Origin: Collybia mongolica | Taxonomy: Eukaryota; Basidiomycota; Agaricomycetes; Agaricales; Clitocybaceae | Assembly (NCBI GenBank): GCA_013420905.1 | Contig: JAAXNY010000010.1 | Location: forward strand, 3,221,656-3,285,655 | Reading direction: 5' to 3' | Length of the DNA stretch: 64,000 nt | The notes under the pieces: model-generated | Told to the model about the DNA's origin: nothing | Seen by the model: only the letters and a program-made list of their open reading frames with translations | Databases searched by the model: none | Shown: positions 22,880 through 35,861 of the stretch, piece by piece | Layout: each line of letters opens with the position of its first letter | Numbering within the stretch: the first letter of the stretch is position 1 | Made by a program: the position numbers and the translations under genes

Positions 22880-23661
22880 TATCAATACATTTCTAATAAC
22901 TAAGTAAACAGTAATAAAGAATTAGAGTTGAGCTCCAAGATGGTTAATCAGAGTCAGAGTGAACTAGTCTAATGATTAATACACCTATTACAGAGAACTA
23001 TGAATATGGACTACTATTAGTTCTATTCACCATGCCCAGTTACAAACTTGGTATCTTAACAATAAGTAACTATTGTAGTATGACATCATTAGTCTGGGGA
23101 TCATCATTAATAGGAGAAGTAATTGTGATCCCAGGACTTGCATGACCCAAGGCCAGAGTCTAGTCAGGGGTGCTTGGTGTTAACTACCAGAAAGATGGGA
23201 CATCATGAATGACAACTGGAATGGTCAGGGGAAGTAAAAGACAGTGCTGCACAGTTTAGAAATAACCAAGCATGCTGCCAAGTGCTGATAGGAGTTTAGC
23301 CAGGACTCTTGATATTGGCCAAGTAATAAGTGACAACAAAAACAGCATGAATGGTGTGCACACCAAGTTGTAGAAGATGAGTCAGCATTGAAACACAAGC
23401 CTTTGGCATGCTGGGGGTCTTGTTCCACATAAAATTGCCATTCTTTATAAAATTAGTTAATCCTAGTTTGTACACTATAAATAGAGTATAGATAGGTAGT
23501 GCAGAAGTAAGGAATCTTACCCCCACTTTGTGCTATGATAGAACATACAAATCATATTTGTTGAAACACTATTGTGTGTACAATTTAAGGACCAGGTTGC
23601 TTCAATTGTCTTGATTATAGTATCAGCATACTTATAGCCCTGGAGCCCCCTTTCACTGGGA
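22880..23661 (-). repeat. Inverted, truncated copy of the 1.2-kb repeat
   Basis: The reverse complement aligns along its length with 19072-19115 and 19515-20240. The internal 400 bp (19115-19515) and the last 45 bp are missing. Shared landmarks are ggagccccctttcactg (23645-23661), the TATA-like tataaatag (about 23474) and gtctggggatcatcattaat (about 23092). Confidence 0.8.
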
Positions 23662-23737
23662 AGAACACCAATGTGTATTGGCCTTGGTCATGGAACACCT
23701 GTGGTGAAGCAAGCTTTATTTGCAACTGGACAAGTGT

Positions 23738-24434
23738 ACAGTAAGTTTGAGCAAATATGCATTGAGTACCTTGGCCTCATCATCTCAGAAGGACATGCCA
23801 AGATGGATCCAATCAAGGTTGTGGGAGTTGTGGACTGGCTGAAGCCAACAAACAAGAAGCAAGTACAGTTGTTCCTCAACTTTACAAACTTCTACTGGTA
23901 TTTCATCCACAACTTATTGCATCATGCACACCCACTCTTTGATCTCACTGGAAAGGATGTACCATGGGTATGGGGGGAAGCAGAGCAAGAGGCAGTTGAT
24001 AAACTCAAACATGCAGTCATATTGAAACCAGTCCTTGCATTTGCCAATGACAACTGACCATTCCACATTGAAGCCAATAGCTCCAACTTTGCAACAGGCA
24101 TGGTTCTATCACAACTCAGTGTGGAAGATGACAAGTGGCACCCAGTTGCATTCCTCTCCAAAAGCTTGAACACAGTAGAGTGGAACTACAAGATTCACAA
24201 CAAGGAGATACTTGCAATCATCTGTGCAATAGAGGAATGACATCACTACCTAGAAGGTGTGCAACACAACTTTGAGGTCTGGACCAACCACAAGAACCTG
24301 GAGTACTTCTGCATTGCACAGAAGTTAAATTGGCAACAGGCTTGGTGGTCATTCTACTTGTCATGCATCAGCTTCTCACTGCACCACAAACCTGATGCAG
24401 TATGGGCAAGCTGGATGCTCTCTTCTGACATGCC
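23738..24434 (+). pseudogene. Ty3/gypsy retrotransposon pol fragment (RT thumb to RNase H)
   Basis: The frame reads IEYLGLIISEGHAKMDPIKV, VQLFLNFTNFYWYFIHN, HPLFDLTGKDVPWVWGE, then after in-frame stops at about 24055 and 24238, HPVAFLSKSLN.VEWNYKIHNKEILAI and VWTNHKNLEYF. These are the standard RT-to-RNase H landmarks of Ty3/gypsy pol (EYLG.IIS, AEWNY-type, TDHKNL-type). No integrase, protease or LTR in direct contact is seen. It is a non-functional relic adjoining the inverted repeat copy. Confidence 0.85.
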
Positions 24435-27400
24435 AATCATGGCAACAGAAGCAAAGTCAACAAGGACCTTGTCCTTCTCCAACCAAAACTGTTTGCAATC
24501 CACATACTGGAGGGTCCTGTCATTGAGGGTGAAGAATGTGACATTCTCTGCAACATCTGGAGGGGAAATTGGGAAGGTGCACATGAGGATGTGTGTCATG
24601 AAAATTATATTCCCATCTTATCTCCGTCTTTTTGATCTTATCTTATCTCTTATCTAGGGGGATCGGCTGTTAATTCATCTATCCCCAGTAGTTACAATTC
24701 TCCCATCATTCCCATCATTCCACTTCATCATTTGATTGATGCTGTGCACTACCCTGGTTATGTTTGGTTTACCTTTCTCCATATTTATTCTACTCTGGTC
24801 CCCCTTAGGTAGTTGTATATATACTGCTCCTCTAGCTACTTGTTCTGTAGCCTTGATCTCATCTATTCTCTGCAATACAGACAGGTCTTTTCAACTCTCT
24901 ATCTCTTGTGCTATCTCTCCTCTTCTACTCTCTGATATCCTGCAGTGACTGTTATTGTTGCATTGCTGACATTATAGCTGCTTTTGATCATGATATTTGA
25001 AGGTGTACAAACAAATATAAAAGCATATAAATATCCACATTGGGTAGCCCCTCACCATATCTAGTAGTAGCAATTCAAATTACATCCATAGGTCTTGTCA
25101 TTATGGAGATATGCAATGTTTCATATTGTGGGAAAAGTTTGACCCAAAGCAGAACAAGCTTCTTGTAATCATGCTTATGTTTGTCACCTATGCTGTTCAC
25201 TCTAACACAAACATTAGCATGATTATGCAGTGGACAGTTATTATTTAATTCCTGAGGTATCCAAAGAAAAGAAAAAAACCAATGAACTCAAAATTAATGT
25301 ATTATATGCAGCCTGTATTATCAGTTGCCTTTTTTTACTGATTATATTCTAATGAATTCTCAGAACACTTCAAGATTACTAATAATGGGAAAAACAACAC
25401 TAGATCTTGTTGGTATGCTGAATTTTCCCCACAAACCCAGGATGATGAACAAGTTACTTATGTTAACATAAGGACTTGGAAATAGGTAATATTCTCCTTG
25501 GCTGTCCTAGTCTTATTATGTAAATCCAAGCAGGTTCCAAATCCACTTTCCCAAATCAGAATGCCCCTGCTACAAGATTTTCCAGGCCCAATAACAATCA
25601 TCATCCCTAATAGTGCAATTGTGGCTGTGGAGGGACTACTACAATTGCTCTGCATGCCATTCTAGACCACACTGTCCCCAATAGTCCCAAAGCTCCTCCT
25701 ACTGGTACCAATGCCATCCCTACTGGCATACCTGGTCATGCTGCATACCCAGCTGAAAACAAAAGCCCCTTGGATATCAACACTGGAGTTCTTGGCAAGC
25801 CAATACAGGCTCAGACTGAAAGAGTTGTATCCATACCTATACCCATTATCACACTTACTCCCATCAGGCTCCTAATACAGGTCTCATTGCCATCTCCAAC
25901 TTCTTCAATAGCATCTCCCATAGCCTCCCCAGCAGCCCCCCCCCCCCCCACTCCCTCACTTCTACCCACTGACAAGTACAGCCATGCTCCATGCATGTCA
26001 ATAGCCTTTTTCAGTATCTCCCAAGTCTGACCTCACTCTGACCACTGAGCTTGAATGCCAATCCAACCTCAAATTCACCAATCACCAACAAGATCTCCAG
26101 AATTGGATCAGACTTCTGCTCAAGTACCCTTTGGGGATATGCTTTCCTCAACCTCCTGGAAACAGGTACTATATAAAATTTAAAATACCCATTATTGCAC
26201 TCTAGTACATATTTTCCTTTTCCCTTTTTCCTCACATTGGACAACTCTGTCTGACTTAGTGTACAAAATTTAGTATAAAAACCCTCCACTTTGTCTGTAG
26301 TATTGATTGAAATCCACCAATCCATTTATTCTCCCTTGCACACTTTTGAGCTCTAAAAAGCTCTCTTCTTATCACAGTTTATCTGCCTTGCACTCCAACT
26401 TCAATCTGGAGATGCATTCTTGCACATTTGCACTATTCTAGAGGCTAAAAGACATCACACCATGCATAAGTAGCACATGTTGCAACTTCACACTGCTCTT
26501 GTCCACACCTTGCTTTATGCTGCATAGCAACAGTTTGCCTATCTAGTGAGAAAGGCCAATCAGCACTGACCCCTGATGACTGGCTGCTGATGTTCTGGAT
26601 TAAGTCTGACTTGGTGCAGTAATTCATATTCTTCAACCAGTTTCTTAGTCCTTTGGTGATTGAAGACTCCTCTTAACTGTACTAACCTGGAGGACACATA
26701 GGAATAGTAGCTCTCTCATTTAGCAACTACCCAGCACACTTGTTATCATCACTGGCCCCATCATAATCCCTAGTTCCCCAGCAGCTAAGCTTTTTGTTCC
26801 TCCAACTAATCTTGTGCAGTCCCAAGACATGCCTTTGACAGGAATGGCACCCACCCCCACCCCAGGGCCGTTGTTACCCCCCAGACCAAGTGGAAAGCCA
26901 AAATAATCTGGAAACTAGATGTGGCCTACAAACTCTTTGACTGCAAGGTATGTAACATCATAATGCCATTAAACATGTTACAATGATATATATACATTAC
27001 AGAAACATGTGTGCTATTTATTGTAAGGGGAATGCCCAATTCCACACACATGGCTCCAACTTCACACATCAGACATCAGCATTGGCATTGGCATCATGAT
27101 TGGTATCAGACATTGGCACTTGCACTTGCACTCACACATTGGATTCCAGTTGGTGTATGTTGGCTTCCCATCAGAGCACATCAGTTTGCTTGTAGATAGT
27201 GTACACTACAACCCTGAGCCACATGGCAACAATGGGACTCCATAGCTATTGTCTAGAATAGGTACATAGGATAGAGACCCCTGGCAGGGAATCCTCAGAG
27301 TATTCTCTTATTCCTCTGCTAGGTAAGTAGATAGCCTACTACTTGGCTTCTTTAATATAACTTTGGATTCCCCTGCTAGATCACACATTGACCAACTTGA

Positions 27401-27851
27401 GGTTAGTGTGGCATGATGTAGGGGTGCCCTTACAGAAATATACCTATCTGACCTCTCCTAATAAATCACAAGATATGTTGTATGAGATCAGGCAACACCT
27501 AAAATTTGTTCAGGTGATATCAGATCCAGATGAATTTTGCAATGAAAATAAAGTGAAAAATGCATATTATCATTTTTCAACACCCCATCGCACAGGTTTG
27601 CTGTCACTTGTAGAAAAGTTTTGTGTTGGAGAAAGGTTTATTCTACCAAAGAGTCCCAAACGAGATCTGACTACAGTTCGCCCTCCCACGCTCAGATCCG
27701 GGCTCATTCGATACATTTTTCGTCGGGTCTAAAGGATAACTTTGGTCGCTATTTGTCCCTTCAGGTTGTCACGGAGTGCCAGGACCCCAGCCGAAACCCA
27801 TGATTTGTAATTGTTTTTATTAAAATAGACCATGGTCCATGCCCATTCCTA
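24435..27851. other. Gene-poor AT-rich region
   Basis: No recognisable gene in 3.4 kb. The longest frame is 27388-27732 (plus, about 114 codons, WHDVGVPLQKYTYL...), with no family resemblance I can name. A c-run sits at about 25940. Composition changes sharply to GC-rich at about 27860, where the KRE33 gene ends. Confidence 0.5.
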
Positions 27852-30800
27852 TTAATGTTTTGCCTTTTTCCCCCCACTCCTCCTCGTCGGCTTCTTCTCC
27901 TTGGCACCCCGTCCCCCCCCGCCCCCACCCACATCCTCCGTATCCGCCTTCCGCTTCTGCCCCGCAGACACCCCCGCCCTCGCCTTCACACTCACCACCG
28001 TCGCACCCCCCCTCCCCCCCACCTGCTTCTCCGCCCCGCTCCAGTCCGCCGCAGCGTCATCGATCGCATACCTAAGTTTCCCAAAAACCAAAAAAGCAAC
28101 GCGAACAATCACGTCAACAATCACAATCAACCCCCAACCGAAATATCAAAAAAAAAAAAAAAGCGATCCAAACACCCCCGAAATGACATCATCTACCAGC
28201 ACTCACTTTTTAAGATCCAGCGCATCGATCATCGCCCGCTGCTTCTCCCTCAACGCCGCCGTCGCCTCGTCCCCCGCCTCGTTCAGCTCCTCCTCCACAC
28301 TCACATCCAGCGGCTTCCACGCCGTCGCGTCCTCCACCCGCGACCCCGCCCCAGCCCCAGTGCTGACACCCGCATCAGCCATCCCCGCGCTAATAGCCGC
28401 TTTCTGTATATCCACAAGCCGCTTCGTAATCTTCCGCACCACCTTGACGAACAGCGCCAGCGTCTGGGACACGGGTAGCTGGAGCTCCGCCTGTTGTAAT
28501 AGAAAAAAAAAAAAGAGAGAAATGAGAGTTTGGACAAATACAAAGTGACGTTAGCGTTCCATATTCTTAGATCTTGACATTTCCGCCAAACGGGGAAACT
28601 CCAAGAAATAGATAAAATGGAAAACACGGGAAACACAAACAATAAAAAAAAATAAAAAAAAAACCCTCGAGCTCACCTCGACCTCCTCCACCGCCTTCCT
28701 CTGCAACCCCACCGCCAGCAAAATCGCACACTGCACCGCACTCAGCCGCACCCCCTCCCCAAGCCTCCCCTGGAAATACAGCCCCGCCACCATCGGCATC
28801 AAATCCAGCACAACATGATAATCCAGCATATTGTTCGCATACGACTCGAGCCGCTTCACATCGAACGGCGACAGCAGCACCGACAGCTCCGGCGATCCCA
28901 GTTCTGTTTACGCCATGGTTATTTTAAAATGACAAACGTGAGTGTACGGAAACGCACCCTGCGCGGCATCCCCATCGAGCCCCTTCACGCCCGCATTCGC
29001 AGCCTCGAGCACGCTCAACGACATCACGCTCCCAAACTCGCGAAACTTGAACGACAGCAGCGACAAAAACCGCTTCCTAAAATCTGTCAACCCCAGCCGC
29101 AACCCAACCCAACACAATCAGCCCTCGCCCACACCTCATCCGACACAAAACGGGACTCACCCTTCGCAAACTCGCCCAACCACTCCACCCCACCCTGGCC
29201 ACTCCCCACGCCCCGCACCATCACACACGCATGCTCCCCCGTCAACTCGCTCGTCGTCTGCCGGATGTACAGCGGCACGTACCCAGCGCGCTTCCAAAAC
29301 CTATATCACACACACACGCAAACAACCACCATCAGCCCCTTGGTCATGAATCGCCGATCCGATCCCCGAACTCACCGAAGCAGCTGCGGCGTCAGCCCGT
29401 ACGACACGCCCAGATAATCAAGGCTCTCCGGCTTGCGCTCCGCCAGCCGCTGGAGCAGCGGCGGCATCGCCGTCGGCGCGCGCACGGTCGGCGTGTCCGT
29501 GAGGAGGTCCGTGTTCTGCAGACGGGTCAGTGTTAGGTGGGAGGGCCAGTTGGGGCACACATACCGCCTCAATGGCCGCAGCGTCCGGATACAGCGTCTC
29601 CCCCGTCCCCACAGCCGACTCATCAAGGCTAAAGTACTCCCCGTTATAAAACGCATTCAGCGCCTGCAGCGCCCTCGATCCATACCCCATCTACACCACC
29701 AACAATTGTCCATCAGCGTTGCCATCAGAAACGGAACAGCAAGACGAAGGGGAGGACATACATTCGCATAATCCGGATGACACGCAATCCGCACCACCCT
29801 CGCACCACTCAACGTCCCAAACCTGTCCTCCTGGAACTGCTGGCTCACCAACCACGGAATCATATCCCCGCCCGCCCTCAACCCCCTCCCCAACCCCTCC
29901 ATAATCGCCCGCCTGCTAATATTCCCCTCCAGCGCGACCTGCAGCACGACGAGCGGCTCGGGGAGGTGGCTCTCGTCCTCCTTGATCGGCGGCAGGAGCA
30001 CAAACAGGTGGTGCGCCGGCGCGTCGGACAGCAGCTGCAGGTCATTCGGCTGGTTCTTGTAGTGCGCCGCGACGTACAGCGCCATCACGCGCTGCAGGAA
30101 CGCCTCCGACGCCGGGTGGAAACTGAACAGCGTGTCCCGGCTCACGTAGAACAGCTCGCATGAGGAAGGGTGCGGGCACCCCTGCGCCGCCGCCTTGGGC
30201 AGCACGCTCGCGTCGAGGCACAGCAGCTCGTTGAGCCACTTTTCGATCGCGTCGCCGGCGCTGTACCGGATCGGCGTCGTGAGCGTGACCTCGCGCAGCG
30301 TGCGCGCCTTGGGCGCGGCCTTGTGCACGGGCTTTTTGGAGGAGGAGGCGGTGGTGGCGGCGGTGGCGGGGTCGTTGTCGTCGTCGCGGTGCGCAGCGGT
30401 GGGGTCTTTGGTGAGGGACGGCCGGGTGCTCTCGCGCAGCTGCTGGATGAGCTTGAGGGAGAGCGAGCGGCCCGTGCCTTCGTACCCGTTGATAGTGGAC
30501 GCGAGGAACACGAGGTACGGCCCGATGAGGTTCTTCACGAGCGGGAGGGGGATGGCCGCAGCTTCGTCGATGATGACAAGTTCAGCTTGGCCAAGGACGT
30601 GGGCGTCTTCGGGTTGGATGTACTATAATACGGGTATTTAGTATCAGTATACGAACCTGTAGAGAGCTTAGAACTCACCTGGATCGTCTGCCGGTGCTCC
30701 CTGAATACATTCACACGCACAATAGCCTTGTTAAAGTCCGGATTCGTGCTCTGCGCGATATCGTAGTCCAAATGCTCCTCATAGCCCAGGGCGTCCATGC

Positions 30801-31988
30801 CCTGGAATATAAACTCGAACAGCGTCTTCAGGTTCTCCGGGCTCGGGCTTGTCACGAAGATGTTCGAGTACCCGTGCGCCAGCGCCGCCGCGATCGCCAG
30901 GCCCAGGGCCGCGCTCTTCCCGCGCCCACGCGCAGCCGTGAGCGTGACCGTGGACGACAGCGTCTTCTCCGCGATCGCATCGATGAACGTCAACACCGCC
31001 TGCGCCTGGTCGAGCGTCCTCGCGAGCTTGATCAGGTCACCCGCGGGCTTCGCGTCCTCGAGCGTCGCCTTGAGCTCCTTGAGCTCCGTCGCGACCGCCC
31101 GGTCCTTGCCCGGCGCGTCCTCGAGCGGCGTGATGTCCTTCCCGCGGGAGATGGGGAGGACGTTGAGCTCGTCGTCGAGCACGAGGCAGTCGGGGCACGA
31201 CCCGAGGGAGAGGATGAACCGCTCATTGAAGCGCGCGACGACGGCGTCGTGTGAGGAGGTGCGGTACCGCGCGTGGACGTCCTGTGTGGTGGTGAGTGTG
31301 GTGGTGAGAGTGAAGAGTGAGTGGAGGAGGGACGCACCATGGTCATTGTGTAGAGCTGTCTTAGGGACGTCATCGTTTTTAGGAGGAGCACCACCAGCCC
31401 ACCACCCTCGACCGTCTCGATCGTGCGTGCGAGCAGGTTGGGGGTGATTGCCTCAAAGTCCTGCAGCACGCACATCCCGTACGTGTTTCCGAGGATCTTC
31501 TGCGACTCCTTGTAGTATCTATAGCACATTGAGCCACGGGAACCCGCCCAGAGATGCCGCGCACGCACGTATATCGGATATCAGTCACGGTTACGAAGAT
31601 TTCGAACGGATTTTGCTCGTTCGCCTCCCTGATCCCGCGCTTGACGTCCCGCTTGATCTTGGCCTCCCGTTTCTTGCGATGACTAGCCCCACAGTGTCAG
31701 CACCCCCGCACGTCGCACACACACCCCTCGAAAACGCACCTCGTGAACCCGAGTTCCTTCTTGTAACACCACAACACCGACGGCCGCGCTGATATCCGCG
31801 CTTGCGAGAGCAGAAAATGCAAATTCACGATCTGGCGGGCGTTCCGTCAACACCAGCCCAGAACCAGCCCTTGCGCGACGTACCTGGTCCCGCCCTTTAT
31901 CGCCGACCAGCACGATGAACGACCGGTGGTTCTTTTTGACATTGTTGTTGATGAGGATGGGGATCCGGGGATCGAGTTGTTTGCGCAT
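27852..31988 (-). CDS. KRE33: RNA cytidine acetyltransferase, Kre33/NAT10
   Basis: Large multi-exon gene from ATG 31988 (MRKQLDPRIPILINNN) to the stop at 27852. In order: the N-terminal TmcA-like domain (HRSFIVLVGDKGRDQ); RecD-type helicase core with Walker A ARGRGKSAALGLA near 30935-30900 and the following ALAHGYSNIFVTSPSPENL; the 30500-29700 exon with TLREVTLTTPIRYSAGD and CELFYVSRDTLFSFHP; the GNAT acetyl-CoA motif VRIACHPDYANMGYGSRALQAL, read across an intron at about 29690-29770; RFWKR.GYVPLYIRQT near 29290; and a C-terminal DYH...SYA-type region ending in a Lys/Arg-rich tail (KKPTRRSGGKKAKH). The family makes N4-acetylcytidine in 18S rRNA and tRNA (with a Tan1-type adaptor) in the nucleolus and is essential for 40S maturation. 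No breaks seen. Exon GC is high, unlike neighbouring transposon DNA. Confidence 0.93.
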
Positions 31989-32387
31989 GGGCCTTGCGCT
32001 TTTTTTACTATGTCAATGCGGTAGAATCCTTGAAGAGGTTCCTGAGGCTGGTGCGTGATAACAACCGCGATTATGGGCAGGAGGGCCTGCAGGGGGTGAA
32101 TGGTACACGGCAGGTGTCGTCGTCGGATTCAAAAATTTCGACAATACTCGATCGCAGGTTCCCACGGCCTGACGGGACCACGTGCCGCAGTGAGCACGTG
32201 GTCAGGTTTCATGTCTCCCAAGTCGCGCAGCACGATGTTTGACGCAAACGACGATAGACGCTCACATTTCTCTTGTAAACCAATCTACGGCGCGCAACTG
32301 CTCCCTCTCCCTTTTTTTGTGACTATTACAATTATCTAAAATCTCCCTTAACATCAGCTTCAGGGATCTCTGTCGATCCACTTCTCT
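31989..32387. promoter_or_regulatory. Shared head-to-head promoter region, KRE33 and EI24-like gene
   Basis: The 399 bp between the two divergent start codons. It contains gaccacgtgccgcagtgagcacgtgg at 32178-32203, two CACGTG E-boxes in an inverted arrangement. These are candidate bHLH sites (inference). Confidence 0.5.
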
Positions 32388-33730
32388 ATGTCTGGCATAT
32401 CAAGCGGGCCCGAGGCTCAAGACCTCCTTTTCGAACATCCCGAGGAAACAACTCACGTACCGGCATATCTGACGAGAGCCACGCTCCGCCTCCAACTCCC
32501 CCCGACCTATGTGGTTGTTGGTGTCTACAGGCTCTTCACGGACAAGGCGCTGTACATCCCAGCATGGGAGAAGTGTAAGCACGCGACGCAGCGTGGGGCT
32601 ATCGTCGGCGCTATCTGGGTACGTCCGTGCTTGGGCTTTGTTGTGGGTGGGAGTGGGGACTGAATGATTGGCAGACACTTTTGACGTTTGGTCTGCAAAA
32701 AAAGTTCATCGAGATCTTCTTGGTGAAGTAAGTCCCTTTTTTTAGACATCTATGTCCAAGCGGCGTCCTGACACTCATTTCTACCGCTCCTCCCGGCAGT
32801 TCCGCACGAGTCACAGGCCTTTCCAATAAAGCAATCTTCGGGTTCAAAATCCCATTCGGCCTACACACATGTCCGTCTCACATATTACACCCCACCCCTC
32901 CCCATCTCACTTCCTTCCCCCTCCAACAGACGCCGCAGTCCTCCTCCTCGGCTCCCAAGTCACCTTCATCCTCCATTACTTCCTCTCCAAAAACATCCGC
33001 ATAGCCCGAGACCGCGCCTGGGCCCAAACAATGGCGTCCCGGGGCAAAGGCCCCGATTTCTGGCAGCCCTACGTCGAGGAATGGGACAACCCGCCGGTGG
33101 TTGCCGATTCGAAACGTGGCGGATTTGTCAAACGATGGCTGGGCGGGCGGATTGGGATGTTCATCCTCAGACGAGGTTCGCCCGCCCTCACCTTATAGTA
33201 TAGCGCCTAACTGATAAGGATTTGTTTCACCTCTAGTATTGCTCTTACCATTCAGCTTCTACCCATTCATCGGTATCGCAATCTCCGCGTGGTTCAAGGC
33301 CCTCGGAACAGCGCATTACCTTCATAAACAGGTATAATATCCTCCTCCACCCCACAATGCCGCTCACTCCACCTAAACCCTAGTACTTCGAGGCGAAGAA
33401 AATGTCAGAACACCAAGTCGCGGTATTCATGGAAGAGCGAAAGTGGGATTACCGCCGTAAGCCCCTCCCCTATCTCCACCCCACACTCAAATCTAAACAC
33501 CTGCCAAAGTTTTCGGCTTCGCAGCAGCTCTCCTCGAAGGCCTCCCCATTATCGGCCTCGTTTTCACGGTCTCCAACCGCGTGGGCGCCGCGATGTGGGC
33601 ACATGGTCCGTTGCACTTTTTTTTTTTTTCTTGCTACCGATCGACCATGTCCCCAGATCTTGAAAAACGGCAGCATTTCGTCGCGGCAGAAAGGGGCAAC
33701 CATCCTGACCGTGATGGAAAGAGGGATTAG
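32388..33730 (+). CDS. EI24/LDS-RRT8-like multipass membrane protein
   Basis: Seven short exons can be joined from ATG 32388 to TAG 33728-33730. Segments: YVVVGVYRLFTDKALYIPAW, TLLTFGLQKKFIEIFLV, GLSNKAIFGFKIPF, AAVLLLGSQVTFILHYFLS, WQPYVEEWDNPP, VLLPFSFYPFIGIAISAWFKAL, HYLHKQ-YFEAKKMSEHQVAVFMEERKWDYR, and VFGFAAALLEGLPIIGLVFTVSNRVGAAMWAHDLEK. The last three are the signature of the fungal EI24-type family, which includes yeast Lds1, Lds2 and Rrt8 (lipid-droplet and spore-wall associated proteins). Several hydrophobic helices; expected in the endomembrane system or at lipid droplets. Introns are 45-75 bp with GT-AG ends. It shares its promoter region with KRE33. The exact biochemical role is unknown. 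Confidence 0.78.
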
Positions 33731-35861
33731 GCAGTATGTTGTGTATTGAGATTTTTTTTTCATGGCTTTCGTTGTTGCGTATGGACACGTTTCTCACTTT
33801 TGTAGTTATGTTCCAGTAATTGTTCGTTGGTGTTCCCGGTGGCGGTCAATGTGGCCGAGAAACTTGGGTTGTTGACGTGTTCTGATTAGATTTTTTAGGA
33901 ACATCGCGAGCGTTAATCTCATCTTGACCGCACATTTTCTTTCAGGAAAGAAAACCGGCCGCAGAACCTCTCCATGACTGCGTGGTGATAGGGAAGAGTC
34001 CAGTGCTGGATAGGTCTATGGGTCCACACTCGAGCGAAGGCCAGCCCAGGACTACGTTTACTTGATTCGACGCCGAACGTCTGGACACCGAAAACTACAA
34101 TTAAGCAACCATGAAAGCCTCCGGATCCACAGTGGCGCTAGAGTGTGAGCGTACGGTTCGTTTGACACTACCTGGGCACCTAGTGACGGCCGGTAACTCT
34201 ATGATATCTCAAAACCACCATACCCGAGTTTGGCAAAGAACCCGGTTTATCTAGTTATTGCATATCCTAATTGAATTCTTCAACTTGCAAGAACCCTACA
34301 GATGTTTTATCCTTGCTGCGGCTCGTGTTCTTTCGGGTAATTACAGTAACCCGAAATCAGGACTTCTTCACGACCGTATGGTAACTTGAAGCAAAACAGC
34401 CCTGGCGCTCAATGTTTATATCTGTGGGTCCACCACAGGCTGGACCAACATTGGGCGTCTATTGTTATTGAATCTTAATATTTCGATGCACATGTCGGAA
34501 CACCTCTTCACCGTCTCCCAAGGGGGGAAAGTAAGGTCATCGCCGCAACTCCCATCATCTTCTCCCGCGCGCCCAACCCAAACATTAAATCTCCCGAGTC
34601 GCCGTGGTTCTACTGCAGGACCTATTCAATGTCAATTGTCAGCTTTGCCTTCAGGTCAGCGCTACGACGTGGGTGCATATGGTGCAGTGACACTTCTCTC
34701 GCAATCCCTTTCATTATTTTCAACCTGGCCAGTAATGCCAAATATCAAAATAACACCGCCACGTCTTAGCGACCCAACCAACCAATCCGAGGGATCAGTC
34801 GCACAACGGACCTCTTGCCCCTCTGCGCACAAACCCACTTTCGCCTTTGTACCCGCACCCGTGACCCCCACCAATTGCCCTTTGTTCCACATTCGGATTA
34901 AATGCTACAGCAAAACATCCGACTTCCCAAGGCCTTACATCTGAATCTCATCCCGACCGCCCATGTCCTTTGGAAAAAAACGAGTCAGGGCGTTTTCACA
35001 ACTGGATGGCGATTTGAAACTAAACAAAGTTCGAATTGCTGGGATATATCAGTGCGTCCACGCTCGAGCGCAGATTGGAGAGCTGAGCGCTTCTCTAAAC
35101 GTACACGAGTGAGCGGCGATGCAATGTAACGCAACCCCGATAACGTCATTGCAAAAAGGGGCAATATGTCTCATCCCGCTGCCCTCCCCGTTCCAAGGTG
35201 GTTCCGATAACCTCTGGAGGTTTGTCATATATGGACTACTCCATCGTGCCCGTGACGCCCTTAATATCAATCGTGACGCTATAACGGCTGGATTGATGAA
35301 AGCGCCCGTAAGCTAATATTAGCTAATAACATATGTCGTTTTGACGCTAATTCCGGAGGCGTGGTCATGTGGTTCGAATGCAATTATGACAATTACGACA
35401 CCTACTGAGTTCGCCATTGTTCTAACGCGAACCTGGGCGTGATTTGAGCCTACAAATATGGTGTTGACATATTTTAGAGCAGTGCTTGCCCGATCAGGCA
35501 GGGTGATCGGCATCTCTTAAGATTAAGGGAAACTAGGATACCACCCACTGCCACACCAACTCCACAGGTGCAGTATTAACAGAACCAGAGCGCACCGGGA
35601 TGCTGTGTATGTATACCGACCAAGAATCTCAGGAGAGCTCGAAATTTGTCTGAAAGGACACCATTAAAGGAACGTTAGTAGTTCGTGTACGAGATGTGGA
35701 AGAACGCGAACAAACCCGATCTATATATGCGGGACCAACGATCAACGAAAGGGGAGCCCGCAGGGCGCCGTTAATATTGCCCCAAGTATCGTAAGTAATT
35801 TAGATAAGTTATATACTAATGTTTACTCTGCCTTACAACAGTTGCGGTAGGTACACACCAT
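33731..35861. other. Intergenic, ancient internal duplication
   Basis: No convincing gene. The segment at 33910-34050 resembles 34930-35070 (taatctcatcttgaccgcac versus gaatctcatcccgaccgccc, and gggtccacactcgagcg versus gcgtccacgctcgagcg), suggesting an old tandem duplication of unknown origin. Confidence 0.45.

Noticed and set aside
35370..35385. Possible tRNA T-loop (ggttcgaatgc)
   Set aside because: No matching acceptor, D or anticodon stems could be found around it.
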